A stretch of 32,198 bases of DNA, taken from a virus. Location of the stretch: IMG/VR virus record IMGVR_UViG_3300009091_000042, positions 1 to 32,198 of that record; one strand, given 5' to 3'. This document shows positions 12,297-20,085 of this stretch, piece after piece. The stretch's first letter is position 1, and every line of letters starts with the position of its first letter. The notes under the pieces are model-generated. The model saw nothing but the letters and a program-made list of their open reading frames with translations. It was not told the origin of the DNA and did no database searches. The translations under genes and the position numbers were made by a program.

Positions 12297-12326
12297 TTGA
12301 CAGGGCGCACACTTCCGGCGTATTTC
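12297..12326 (+). promoter_or_regulatory. Candidate promoter of the structural operon
   Basis: A perfect TTGACA (12297-12302) is separated by 18 nt from TATTTC (12321-12326). The predicted start would lie close to 12333, giving a leader of about 25 nt to the TerS start. The -10 is weak, so an activator acting at the upstream palindromes is plausible. Confidence 0.45.
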
Positions 12327-12358
12327 TATTCACAAGTCTGCCGAGGAGGTGCGCTCGA

Positions 12359-12907
12359 TTGTCCGACGACGTTTCTCCGCGCTCTGGCCCGTCCGAAATT
12401 GAATCCCCACAGGAACCCCCGCCCAAAAAATCTCGCGCCGCCATGTACCAGCATCGGCTGAAGAATTCCCAGTTATTGACAGAGGAGCAGTTGCAGGAGA
12501 TGTTCACCACATATTGCACGATGCCGAACTATTCGTATGTGGCCCGAGTATGCGGCTGTCATCTATCGACCGTCAGGCGGTACGCGAAGTCTCAGAACTG
12601 GGAAGAGCGTAGACAGAAGGTGTTAACACAAGCACGGGACAAAGCCGACTACGGGATATTGAAGGCGACCGAACAATCCCTCCTCATGCTCCGTGCGTTG
12701 AAGGCGAAGATCACCCAAAAAATTCAGTCGTTGAACGCAACCGACCTCCCGACGGAAAACCTCGTACACGACTTCGAACGGCTGGTGAAACTGGAGCAGA
12801 TTCTTCTCGGCGGCGTTTCAGACCGTCAGGAGCATCAACTCACGACGCACGAGGAGCGCATCCGTAAACTGCGCGAGTCGCGTGGGTTCCACCAGTTAAA
12901 TGCCTAG
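12359..12907 (+). CDS. terS: Terminase small subunit (putative)
   Basis: 182 residues. A TTG start at 12359 was chosen because GAGGAGGT lies nine bases upstream; an in-frame ATG at 12281 has no ribosome site and would start upstream of the candidate promoter. The central helix-turn-helix-like segment (LLTEEQLQEMFTTYCTMPNYSYVARVCGCHLSTVRRYAKSQNWEERRQK) matches the DNA-recognition domain of small terminases, followed by helical oligomerisation sequence. It binds packaging sites and recruits TerL. The gene overlaps TerL by 8 nt, typical of a terS-terL pair. Confidence 0.75.
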   Translation: MSDDVSPRSGPSEIESPQEPPPKKSRAAMYQHRLKNSQLLTEEQLQEMFTTYCTMPNYSYVARVCGCHLSTVRRYAKSQNWEERRQKVLTQARDKADYGILKATEQSLLMLRALKAKITQKIQSLNATDLPTENLVHDFERLVKLEQILLGGVSDRQEHQLTTHEERIRKLRESRGFHQLNA

Positions 12908-14621
12908 AATACGAGCGAAGAAAAAACTCGGTAGACCGTCGCAAGACCCGCTTGACGTTAAAACCAACTCCGATTTCGTTAAAACGCTGGTTGTGCCGAA
13001 ACGAGGCCGACCGCCGAAAAGACCGGAAATTCCGGACGAAGATATCCTCTTCTCAGACTTCAAGACCTATTGCGACGAACTGCTATGGATCAGAAACAAG
13101 AAGGGCGTGCTCGTACCGTTCCGATGGAATTCCGTGCAGGAACGGTTACAGGCCAGATTGGATATAGAGACAAAACGTGGTAACACCCGCCGTCTTATCC
13201 TGAAGTACCGCCGCCCCGGTATCACAACGCTCATGCAGGCGAAGTCCTTTTTCATCACGGCAAACAACGAGAACCAATTCTGCGCCACCCTCGCGCATGA
13301 CAACCAATCGACCTCAAAGATATTCGAAATCTCACTCATGTTCTACAACAAACTGGTCGAGTGGGCCAGACCGGAGCGAGCGACTGAAAATAAAAAGGAA
13401 CTGAACTTCAAAAAACTAGGCTCCGTGTTCTACATCGGAACCGCAGGAGGGCAGTCATTTGGGCGAGGGCAGACGTTACAGAGGGTCCACGGCTCAGAGG
13501 TTGCGTTCTGGCCGAAATCGACAGATCACGCCGTACTGGTTGCGGGCCTTCTGGAAGCGTGTTCCCACGGCGAAGTCGATTTTGAAACTACTGCGAATGG
13601 GCACGGCAACTGGTTCCATAAAACTTGGCTAGGAGCGAAAAACAACGAGAATAACTGGGTCCCACTATTTCTGTCGTGGAAAGACGATCCGGAACTTATC
13701 GTGGAAACCGATAAAGGATACGAAGAACTACGTCTTGAAACCAAGGAAGAGGAACTGATAAAGGCGTACAACTTGTCTCCGGGGCAAATCATATGGCGAC
13801 GGCTAAAGATGAAAGAACTGTACGACCCGGAAATAGGCCATTCTATCTTCCATCAGGAATACCCTATCAACGATGTCGAGGCGTTCATTTCGACGGGCGC
13901 GTGTTTCTTCGACACCGAGATCATCCAACACATCGCCAATTTATGCTCACCCCCCATTCAGGAATCGGACAGCCGGAGACTGAAGATTTTCAAGCAACCG
14001 ATTGCGTACCATTCCTATGCGGTTTCTGCCGATATTGGGGAGGGGGTTGCGGATGGGGACAGGACTGCGATTACTGTAGTGGACACGAGTGATTGCGAAG
14101 AAGCGGCGTGTTGGGTGGGTATCTGCTCGCCAGAGGACGCCGCCCGTAAAATGGCGGACCTCGGCCTTTTATACAATAAGGCGATGCTCGCGCCCGAAGC
14201 GAACGCGTTTGGACACTCGACAATCAATACCCTGCTCAATGAGATTAACTACCCGCACATCTATCAGCACAGCGACTACCTGACAGTCAGGTTAGCGAAA
14301 GACGGCACAGACGTAACTCCGAAGTTCGGGTGGCAAACAAACCCGAAGACACGACCCATCCTTCTGTCGGAGTTCAGGGAAGCGATTCAAGGCGGGTATT
14401 ACAAGGTGAACGATCCTGAGTTGCTCAACGAATGTATGTCCTTCGTGGATAACGGGCATGGCAAATACGAAGCGTCAAGAGGCAGCCACGATGACAGGGT
14501 TATATCCCACGCCATCGGCTGGCAGTCGAGAAAGCGGGTCATTGACCTGACGGAGTTCGAGAACTACGCGGTGGATACCGGTCATGTGTCCATCGAATCC
14601 CAATGGGAGGATGTGCAATGA
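12900..14621 (+). CDS. terL: Terminase large subunit (ATPase-nuclease)
   Basis: 573 residues. The ATPase region has a degenerate Walker A (LKYRRPGITT, 101-110) and a Walker B-like HGSEVAFW (197-204). The RNase H-like nuclease is marked by D378 (SADIG), E433 (APEAN) and D531/D532 (SHDDRVISHA). It pumps DNA into the prohead and cuts concatemers. The N-terminus is unusual: about 45 basic, Pro-rich residues with GRPSQDP and KRGRPPKRPE, the latter matching an AT-hook core. The gene overlaps terS by 8 nt and the portal by 4 nt. Confidence 0.93.
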   Translation: MPRIRAKKKLGRPSQDPLDVKTNSDFVKTLVVPKRGRPPKRPEIPDEDILFSDFKTYCDELLWIRNKKGVLVPFRWNSVQERLQARLDIETKRGNTRRLILKYRRPGITTLMQAKSFFITANNENQFCATLAHDNQSTSKIFEISLMFYNKLVEWARPERATENKKELNFKKLGSVFYIGTAGGQSFGRGQTLQRVHGSEVAFWPKSTDHAVLVAGLLEACSHGEVDFETTANGHGNWFHKTWLGAKNNENNWVPLFLSWKDDPELIVETDKGYEELRLETKEEELIKAYNLSPGQIIWRRLKMKELYDPEIGHSIFHQEYPINDVEAFISTGACFFDTEIIQHIANLCSPPIQESDSRRLKIFKQPIAYHSYAVSADIGEGVADGDRTAITVVDTSDCEEAACWVGICSPEDAARKMADLGLLYNKAMLAPEANAFGHSTINTLLNEINYPHIYQHSDYLTVRLAKDGTDVTPKFGWQTNPKTRPILLSEFREAIQGGYYKVNDPELLNECMSFVDNGHGKYEASRGSHDDRVISHAIGWQSRKRVIDLTEFENYAVDTGHVSIESQWEDVQ

Positions 14622-16234
14622 GCAAGTGGACAGACAATGTTGGTGATTCGTTCACCAGAATGTTCGCCAGAACGCCAGCCCCGCCGAATTTCACCGGAGA
14701 AACCGCTACAAGCGTAGACGATCTGTACCGTAACTGGATGAAAGGCATCTACAACCCAGATACCCTGTCGGCTCGAAAGGGAGGGCTGGCACTCTACAAG
14801 CGGATGCGCGAGGACGACCAGATCAAGTCGTGTCTCCAACTGAAAAAAGCCGCCGTCATCACACCGGGATGGGAAATCGACTCGGATAACGAGACTCACA
14901 AGAATTTTCTGGAATTCTGCTTCGAAACAATGGAAGGATCGGTTGAGGCGTTCATCACCTCCATGCTGTCCGCGTTCGATTACGGCTTTTCCGTCCATGA
15001 AAAAATCTTCAGTTACATCGACCGAGGCCAGTACAACGGAAAGATCGGCCTGAGATGCCTGAAACCGAAGTCGCCGACCCGCATAGTGTTTGACATAGAC
15101 GACTACGGAACTCTAAGGCCGGATGGCATCATCCAGAAGCAGCCGGACGGCGAGGAAAAACGATTGCCGGTTGACAAGTTCATCGTGTACTCCTATCAGC
15201 GGGAGTTCGACAACTACTACGGAGAATCCGACCTCAAAGCCATCTACAGGATGTGGTACGTCAAGACCAACGTGTTGAAGTATTGGGCGATCTATCTGGA
15301 ACGATTCTCAATACCGATCGTCAACGGGAAACTGTCCTCAGGCAAAATCACGGAAGAACAACGGACGGCTTTCAAGAAACTGATCCAGAACATCCAAGCG
15401 GGTATGTCCGTCATCACCCCGATGGACATGAACCTGAATCTTCTGGAATCTACCAGAGTAGACCGTGGGGTGTTCGATCAGGCCATCGACGCTCTCAACG
15501 TGGGCATCGCCAGAGGCATATTGATCCCGCAACTCATCGGGCTGGTTCCGCAAGCGGGCGTGGGAAGTTACGGCAAATCGGAGACAGACCTCAAGGTATT
15601 CGATTGGGTGCTGGGTTCCATCGCCAAGCAAATCGAGGAGATCATCAACGAGCAGTTGATACGGCAACTGATCGACATAAATTTCGGCGAGCAGAAAGAC
15701 TACCCGTGGTTCTCCATCAAGCCTCTCAAGCAGGAGGATAAGACCAAGATCGCCGCCGCATGGGGAGAAGCAGTCGCAAGAGGAGCGGTTACGTCAACGC
15801 CAGAGACACAGACTTGGCTGAGAACTCTTCTGGATGCGCCAGAACCTACCGGCGATGAAGTGGAAGCCATGAAAAAGGCTCAGGAACTCAACCTCGACCT
15901 TTTCCCGGCGGCAACGAATCTTCAGCAATCCGGCAATTCGGGACTGGCAGGTGACAATCCTTCCGGGGGGCCGAACAAGACTTCGAATTATCCGGGCGGC
16001 GCGAACCAACACTCGGATCGGAGAAGGGCGAAGTATGTGGCCTCTCATACGCTGCCCGGTCCAGAAGCCCGTATCGATTGGGAAAAATACAACAACGACC
16101 TGAACAATGTCGAGTGGGCCTCGCAGAAAGACTTGACCGATGCGTTCTCCAAAAGCATCGCCGCGCTCATAAAAGACGCAAAAAAAAACTCCAGAGTCCT
16201 GAGCGAATCGTCCTCCCCGATGCAGGGAGCATAA
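14618..16234 (+). CDS. Portal protein, DUF935 (Mu gp29-like)
   Basis: 538 residues from the ATG at 14618, which overlaps the terL stop (ATGA) with GGGAGG seven bases upstream; an ATG at 14603 is in frame but sits on the ribosome site. The sequence DTLSARKGGLALYKRMREDDQIKSCLQLKKAAVITPGWEI and later SYQREFDNYYGESDLKAIYRMW are characteristic of DUF935 portals, which form the dodecameric head vertex. The last ~80 residues are low complexity and polar (NLQQSGNSGLAGDNPSGGPNK). A 9-A slippery run at 16180-16188 may shift ribosomes into the next gene. Confidence 0.9.
   Translation: MSKWTDNVGDSFTRMFARTPAPPNFTGETATSVDDLYRNWMKGIYNPDTLSARKGGLALYKRMREDDQIKSCLQLKKAAVITPGWEIDSDNETHKNFLEFCFETMEGSVEAFITSMLSAFDYGFSVHEKIFSYIDRGQYNGKIGLRCLKPKSPTRIVFDIDDYGTLRPDGIIQKQPDGEEKRLPVDKFIVYSYQREFDNYYGESDLKAIYRMWYVKTNVLKYWAIYLERFSIPIVNGKLSSGKITEEQRTAFKKLIQNIQAGMSVITPMDMNLNLLESTRVDRGVFDQAIDALNVGIARGILIPQLIGLVPQAGVGSYGKSETDLKVFDWVLGSIAKQIEEIINEQLIRQLIDINFGEQKDYPWFSIKPLKQEDKTKIAAAWGEAVARGAVTSTPETQTWLRTLLDAPEPTGDEVEAMKKAQELNLDLFPAATNLQQSGNSGLAGDNPSGGPNKTSNYPGGANQHSDRRRAKYVASHTLPGPEARIDWEKYNNDLNNVEWASQKDLTDAFSKSIAALIKDAKKNSRVLSESSSPMQGA
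16180..16189 (+). promoter_or_regulatory. Candidate -1 ribosomal frameshift site (portal to MuF)
   Basis: Nine A residues (16180-16188) followed by C place A_AAA_AAA and A_AAA_AAC heptamers in the portal reading frame (codons GCA AAA AAA AAC). A -1 slip enters the frame of the MuF-like gene, which is open from here to 16884, and would give a portal-MuF fusion of about 755 residues. Only 15 residues of the portal follow the site in the zero frame. Confidence 0.5.
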
Positions 16235-16242
16235 AGAAGGCC

Positions 16243-16884
16243 ATGCAGAACCTATGCGATAGGGCGGCAGACCTAGCGATTCAACATACCGAGAGCGAAC
16301 TCGGGCTTCAACCGCGAACCTTCGCTCGCAAGGAACACCCGCTTTTCGCAGATGTGGATAAAGCCATCACGGACTATGCCCAAAACCGCGCGTTCTGGAT
16401 CACGGGGATCGCAAAGGATGAGATTCTTACAACGGTAAAGACAATGATTACTGATTGGGTGGTCACGCACAAGTCGCCCTACCCGGACGATAGGCTGATC
16501 CAAGACATCGAGCGGGTTCTTGCGGATTGGCTCCCAGTAGGCACGAATACGGCAGCCAGAGCGGAACTGATCGCCAGAGTGAATGTGTCGGATGTCTACA
16601 ACAACACGAGGTTCCAGATACTCACCGCCCCCGAGATGCAGAATTTTGTGGAAGCGTTCGTGTATTCGGCGATCCTCGACAACCGGACAACGCAGTTGTG
16701 CCGCTCTCTTGCCGGTAGAATTTTCGTAAAGGAAGAGTTACTCTCCCGGGGCCTGATCCCCCCGAATCATTTTAACTGCCGTTCAATGCTTTTGCCGGTA
16801 ACGCAGTACGACAAGGGGTGGAGAGATGTGTGGGAATCGCAACCACCGCTGAAAGAAGATCAGGTGGCCTATGATGGCTTTTAG
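16243..16884 (+). CDS. MuF/SPP1 gp7-like head morphogenesis protein
   Basis: 213 residues from the ATG at 16243, with only a weak AAGAAGG upstream. The frame is open much earlier (to before 16078), so the true product may be a frameshift fusion with the portal. The C-terminal signature SAILDNRTTQLCRSLAGRIF...GLIPPNHFNCRSMLLPV is diagnostic of the Phage_Mu_F domain, a minor head protein that sits near the portal and may be ejected with the DNA. It follows the portal, as in Mu and SPP1-like phages. Confidence 0.85.
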   Translation: MQNLCDRAADLAIQHTESELGLQPRTFARKEHPLFADVDKAITDYAQNRAFWITGIAKDEILTTVKTMITDWVVTHKSPYPDDRLIQDIERVLADWLPVGTNTAARAELIARVNVSDVYNNTRFQILTAPEMQNFVEAFVYSAILDNRTTQLCRSLAGRIFVKEELLSRGLIPPNHFNCRSMLLPVTQYDKGWRDVWESQPPLKEDQVAYDGF

Positions 16885-16959
16885 ATTTACGCCTAAGCCG
16901 TTGAATGTACTGGCGAATACGGATATTCACCATTGTAGGAGCGTAAGTAGATAATTTTA

Positions 16960-16988
16960 TTGACATATTACCGTATAGAATTTACTCT
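16960..16988 (+). promoter_or_regulatory. Candidate internal promoter before protease/scaffold gene
   Basis: TTGACA (16960-16965), 17 nt, then TACTCT (16983-16988), in a 123-nt AT-rich gap, which is the only sizeable gap in the early structural operon. It could boost expression of scaffold and capsid genes. The -10 is weak. Confidence 0.4.
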
Positions 16989-17007
16989 CTTGTGCAAGGA
17001 GTAATGG

Positions 17008-18189
17008 ATGCCAACACCGGGGAAAAAAGAAAGCGAAGCGGATTTCGTAAAAAGATGCATCCCGATAGTCATTTCAGATGGTACGGCGAAAGACGGTTCT
17101 CAGGCGTCAGCGATCTGCCACTCGATGTTCCAGCAACACCACAAAAAAATGTCCGATGAAAACCAACGCGAGGGGAAGTACGCCCAGACATTGCCAAACG
17201 TAGAGATATTCGCAACGGGTAAGTGGAACGGAGACACATATTCCACCGAAGACCTCGATGAAATGGTCAACGCTTCAAGAGTCCTCCCTCTCAAATCCCC
17301 AGTAAAACTCGGACATTCAGAAACGCAGAAGTGGTTCGGACAGGAAGACGGTGCCCCCGCGTTGGGGTGGGTCACGAACCTCCGAAGGATCGGATCGAAA
17401 CTCGTCGCTGATATGGTCAACGTGCCGAACGTCCTCGTAGACTTGATCCGCAACGGCAGTTACCGCGCCAAATCAGCAGAAATATATTGGAACTACAAAG
17501 ACCCCGCAGACCCCGCTGGGAAGAAGTGGCCCAGAGTCCTCAAGGCGGTATCCCTCTTGGGGGCAGACTTGCCCGCAGTAACCAGTCTCGAAGAATTACA
17601 GAAGGTGCTGATGTCTGATACCACCTACGCTATCGCTTATGGCGAAACGGGCGGTGAATTACGGGTCTACACAATACCCGACAACGATGGAGGTAACATG
17701 GACGAGCGACAGTATCAGGAGAAGATTTCTCTGTTGGAGGCCAATCTCAGCGCAGAGAAGGCCCTGCGCGAAAACATGGAGGGGCGTGCGGTTCGTGCCG
17801 AGGCCACTCTCGCAACCCGCGACGAGGATTTCGCGGTGAAGCAGTTCCGTGAAGTCGTTCTCGTCGCCCTGAAACAGGCCGGGAAAGTTCTCCCCGCCGA
17901 GGAAGAGTCTCTCATCATCACGTTCTCGGCCCTCGGTGCGGGATCGCGGAAGTACGGAGACAAGGACGTGAACCCCCGCGATATGTTCGTGAAGTCTCTC
18001 CACGACAGAAAATCGCAGATCGGGTTCGGTGCGTCTGGCGATGATGGTGGTGATGCCCCTGCCGCTGTGGAAGTTGACAAGCGGATTCGTAAGTTCGTGG
18101 AGAAGGGCGAAGCCAAGGACTACGGATCGGGCAAGGAACTCGTGAAAACCCGCTTCCCGGAACTGTGGGAGCGGTACATTCGTGGATAG
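17008..18189 (+). CDS. Head maturation protease/scaffold protein (Mu gp32-like)
   Basis: 393 residues. CAAGGAG lies close before the ATG. Residues 1-45 (MPTPGKKESEADFVKRC...AICHSMFQQ) form a short module seen fused to phage prohead or portal proteins. Residues ~55-215 (GKWNGDTYSTEDLDEMV; KLGHSE; GAPALGWVTNL; SYRAKSAEIYWNY) resemble Mu-I-type prohead proteases, with the GHSE and SAE segments in likely active-site positions. From residue ~231 on, a coiled-coil scaffold (RQYQEKISLLEANLSAEKALRENMEGRAVRAEATL) precedes a basic C-terminus. It lies directly before the decoration and capsid genes, as expected. Confidence 0.75.
   Translation: MPTPGKKESEADFVKRCIPIVISDGTAKDGSQASAICHSMFQQHHKKMSDENQREGKYAQTLPNVEIFATGKWNGDTYSTEDLDEMVNASRVLPLKSPVKLGHSETQKWFGQEDGAPALGWVTNLRRIGSKLVADMVNVPNVLVDLIRNGSYRAKSAEIYWNYKDPADPAGKKWPRVLKAVSLLGADLPAVTSLEELQKVLMSDTTYAIAYGETGGELRVYTIPDNDGGNMDERQYQEKISLLEANLSAEKALRENMEGRAVRAEATLATRDEDFAVKQFREVVLVALKQAGKVLPAEEESLIITFSALGAGSRKYGDKDVNPRDMFVKSLHDRKSQIGFGASGDDGGDAPAAVEVDKRIRKFVEKGEAKDYGSGKELVKTRFPELWERYIRG
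17698..18189 (+). CDS. Nested in-frame scaffold protein (internal start)
   Basis: An internal ATG at 17698 (codon 231 of the protease gene) is preceded by GGAGGT at near-ideal position. It starts exactly where the coiled-coil scaffold domain begins (MDERQYQEKISLLEANL). Lambda and Mu encode their scaffolds in this nested way. The product would be 163 residues. This is inference from the internal ribosome site and the domain boundary. Confidence 0.5.
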   Translation: MDERQYQEKISLLEANLSAEKALRENMEGRAVRAEATLATRDEDFAVKQFREVVLVALKQAGKVLPAEEESLIITFSALGAGSRKYGDKDVNPRDMFVKSLHDRKSQIGFGASGDDGGDAPAAVEVDKRIRKFVEKGEAKDYGSGKELVKTRFPELWERYIRG

Positions 18190-18199
18190 GGGGTAGACA

Positions 18200-18553
18200 A
18201 TGAATTACGGACAGAACATCAAGTATTCCACAATCGTCAACGTCGCCGTTTCCCAGTTTCGAGGCATCACGAAACAGGGGTCGTATGCGACCACGGGACT
18301 GAACTTCTACGGCGTCTGCGATGAGAAGCCGTCCGCAGGAGATCATGTCGGGGCCATCGTCTTCGGGGAAACGAAGTTGCAGGTTTCCTCGGGTGGTCTG
18401 GCGGCTGACGATCAGGTTTCCATCACGACCTCCGGCTTCGGAACGAAGTGTCTCTCCGGCGGATACGCAGTCGGCAAATGCGTCTTTGCCGCGAACTCGG
18501 GTGGGATCGCCAACGTGTACATCTACGCTGGCCCGACCTACATCAACGCGTAA
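18200..18553 (+). CDS. Capsid decoration protein (DUF2190-like)
   Basis: 117 residues, GGGGGTAGAC before the ATG. It is Gly/Val-rich and beta-structured (KQGSYATTGLNFYGVCDEKPSAGDHVGAIVFGETKLQVSSGGLAADDQVSITTSGFG), with the alternating patterns of small head-stabilising proteins, for example DUF2190 and phage L decoration folds. It lies between the scaffold and major capsid genes, the standard location. The family is assigned by context and composition, not by a definitive motif. Confidence 0.65.
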   Translation: MNYGQNIKYSTIVNVAVSQFRGITKQGSYATTGLNFYGVCDEKPSAGDHVGAIVFGETKLQVSSGGLAADDQVSITTSGFGTKCLSGGYAVGKCVFAANSGGIANVYIYAGPTYINA

Positions 18554-18564
18554 GGGGTGAAATA

Positions 18565-19545
18565 ATGGGAAACGATCGGAACATCGTCAAGACTTACGAC
18601 GCAACAGGACGTGAACTCCACGTTGATGTGCCCCTGTCGCAGTTGGTGGTCAACTACCGCACGCAGGGACTTCTGGGGGAAACCATTTTCCCGGTCGTCA
18701 ACGTCACCAAACAGTCGGATATGATCCCGGTCATCCCTCTGGGCGAGTTCCTCCGGGAAGAGGCTGCTTTCCGCGCGCCGGGAACGCAGGCTCGCATGGT
18801 CCGGTTCAACGTCGCGACCATGGGGTACTACTGCAAGAACTACGCGCTGAAATACCCGATCACGGTCGAGGATCGCGAGAACTCGGATCGTGTGTGGAAC
18901 CTTCGGGAGAACGGCGCGTACTTCATCACCGACCTGATCCGCATCGGGAAAGAGCGGCGGGTCTGCAACGTCGTCAACTCGGGAACCAACGTCAACACCG
19001 CTTTCGTCCCCGCCTCGGCGTGGAACGCGGGCGGCGATCCTCTCGCAGCGTGTCTCACGGCGATGCAGAGGGTTCAGGACACGACCGGATTCCGCCCGAA
19101 CATCGGCGTCATCGGTCTGTCTGCGTGGCGGGCCATCCGCACCAACTCCGCGATCCGTGGGATTCTCTTCCCGCACGGTGGCGGGCTGTCAACCACGGAT
19201 CAGGTCGCCTCTCTTCTCGAACTGGACGCGCTTCATGTCGCCCGTGGTTACTACAACACGGCGGCAGAAGGTGTCACGGCGTCGATCTCCCCGTTTATGT
19301 CGGACGCCTTCTACGCTTTCTTCCAGCCGGGCGGGAATGGGATTGGTCCCCTTCCCCGGTACGGAGCCACCTTCCGGTGGCAACTGGCTGGAGTTCCTGC
19401 GATGACCGTCGAAGTCCACGGGTTCGATCAGAAAACGAAGTCGGAGGAGATCGAAGTCGGCGTGTACGACGATGAGCGGGTCATCGATTCCAAACTCGGG
19501 GTTTCCATCCTCGGGGTCAACTCGGCTCAGGCGGGCGGCGTGTAA
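18565..19545 (+). CDS. Major capsid protein
   Basis: 326 residues from the ATG at 18565; GGGGTGA lies upstream. The frame is open to 18448, but that overlaps the decoration gene. The N-terminus LSQLVVNYRTQGLLGETIFPVVNVTKQSDMIPVIP resembles capsid N-arms of Mu/Bbp17-like phages. Later segments (TGFRPNIGVIGLSAWRAIRTN; LLELDALHVARGYYNTAAEGV; AFFQPGGNGIG) and the acidic, strand-rich end (EIEVGVYDDERVI) fit an HK97-fold coat. It has high codon regularity and a strong hairpin after the stop, consistent with abundant expression. Confidence 0.85.
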   Translation: MGNDRNIVKTYDATGRELHVDVPLSQLVVNYRTQGLLGETIFPVVNVTKQSDMIPVIPLGEFLREEAAFRAPGTQARMVRFNVATMGYYCKNYALKYPITVEDRENSDRVWNLRENGAYFITDLIRIGKERRVCNVVNSGTNVNTAFVPASAWNAGGDPLAACLTAMQRVQDTTGFRPNIGVIGLSAWRAIRTNSAIRGILFPHGGGLSTTDQVASLLELDALHVARGYYNTAAEGVTASISPFMSDAFYAFFQPGGNGIGPLPRYGATFRWQLAGVPAMTVEVHGFDQKTKSEEIEVGVYDDERVIDSKLGVSILGVNSAQAGGV

Positions 19546-19556
19546 TCAACCGGATG

Positions 19557-19585
19557 GGGAGGGGAGCGTTGAAAACTCCCCTCCC
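19557..19585 (+). terminator. Strong hairpin after the major capsid gene
   Basis: GGGAGGGGAG (19557-19566) and CTCCCCTCCC (19576-19585) form a perfect 10-bp stem with a 9-nt loop. There is no U-tract, so this is more likely an attenuator or an mRNA-end stabiliser that sets capsid mRNA levels than a full stop. A related 7-bp hairpin lies at 19838-19861. Confidence 0.6.
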
Positions 19586-19603
19586 TACAGTCACGGAGGG
19601 TAC

Positions 19604-19807
19604 ATGAACGGCAACCGAACGGCTTTCTTCCTTATGGTCGATGGAACTCCAGTTCATCCGCTTGTTTCGTGGGCGCGGGACGAAATCGTTCGGCTGGAGA
19701 ACCTTCTCAACGAAAAGGCTATCGCCGAGGCTGGAGCGGCGAAACCGAGGAAAATCGGATCAAAGGTAACAACGCATGACACGAGTGGCGGATCACTCGA
19801 CCCTTGA
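19604..19807 (+). CDS. Hypothetical 67-residue protein
   Basis: ATG with GGAGGGT five bases upstream. N-terminal strand-like sequence (RTAFFLMVDGTPVHPLVSW), then a charged helix (ARDEIVRLENLLNEKAIAEAGAAK) and a polar basic tail. It lies between two hairpins downstream of the capsid gene. It may be a small head-associated or assembly factor. No family is recognised. Confidence 0.6.
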   Translation: MNGNRTAFFLMVDGTPVHPLVSWARDEIVRLENLLNEKAIAEAGAAKPRKIGSKVTTHDTSGGSLDP

Positions 19808-19837
19808 ACGGGTATCGACATCCCGCCTAACGGGGAC

Positions 19838-19861
19838 GGGAGGGATCGCTGAACCCCTCCC
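19838..19861 (+). terminator. Second GGGAGGG/CCCTCCC hairpin
   Basis: GGGAGGG (19838-19844) pairs with CCCTCCC (19855-19861) around a 10-nt loop. Its stem sequence and the GAA in its loop resemble the hairpin at 19557-19585. It lacks a U-tract. It sits just before the accessory enzyme module. Confidence 0.45.
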
Positions 19862-19887
19862 AACCCTGTAACTAAAAAGGAGAGTAT

Positions 19888-20085
19888 ATGCCTCTGATCG
19901 TGAAGCGTACCATGTCGAAAAACGGAAGGGACAAAACGAAGTACATAACCGAAAACTCCTGTTGCAAGCCGTTTGAAAATGCCTGTTTCGAGGAGGCCGG
20001 CCATTTCATGGATTTATCCACTTGGGCCAGTTGCCCTTGGTGCGGAGAAAAGGTCACGTTCAAACAGGAGATGCGCTTTGTATAA
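19888..20085 (+). CDS. Small zinc-ribbon protein
   Basis: 65 residues, AAAGGAGAGTAT before the ATG. Cysteines in NSCCKPFENACF and CPWCGEKVTF could form one zinc site. The N-terminus is basic (VKRTMSKNGRDKTKY). Its 3' end overlaps the TTG start of the radical SAM gene by 8 nt, so the two are translationally linked. It could be a partner or substrate of that enzyme, but this is only positional evidence. Confidence 0.6.
   Translation: MPLIVKRTMSKNGRDKTKYITENSCCKPFENACFEEAGHFMDLSTWASCPWCGEKVTFKQEMRFV

Larger units (their letters stand above)
11163..12358. promoter_or_regulatory. Divergent control region between minus and plus gene blocks
   Basis: About 1.2 kb without genes. 11163-11500 is GC-rich with small hairpins. 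11500-12290 is markedly AT-rich. It contains the 12-bp inverted repeat GTAAGTACTTGA/TCAAGTACTTAC (11535-11546, 11633-11644). Between the arms lie three CAATAAA copies (11595, 11608, 11625) and the palindrome AATAAAG-CA-CTTTATT (11609-11624). ATATGAGACA direct repeats lie at 11654-11663 and 11674-11683. The palindrome GCATA-cgc-TATGC lies at 11517-11529, beside a TATATAAT element at 11509-11516. A possible stem GCACA..CACGGGT/ACCCGTG..TGTGC spans 11912-11989. The region is a candidate for early promoters, operators and perhaps a replication origin. Confidence 0.6.

Noticed and set aside
12281-12358. Upstream ATG start for TerS
   Set aside because: It lacks a ribosome site and lies before the candidate promoter elements. 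The TTG at 12359 has GAGGAGGT at ideal spacing.
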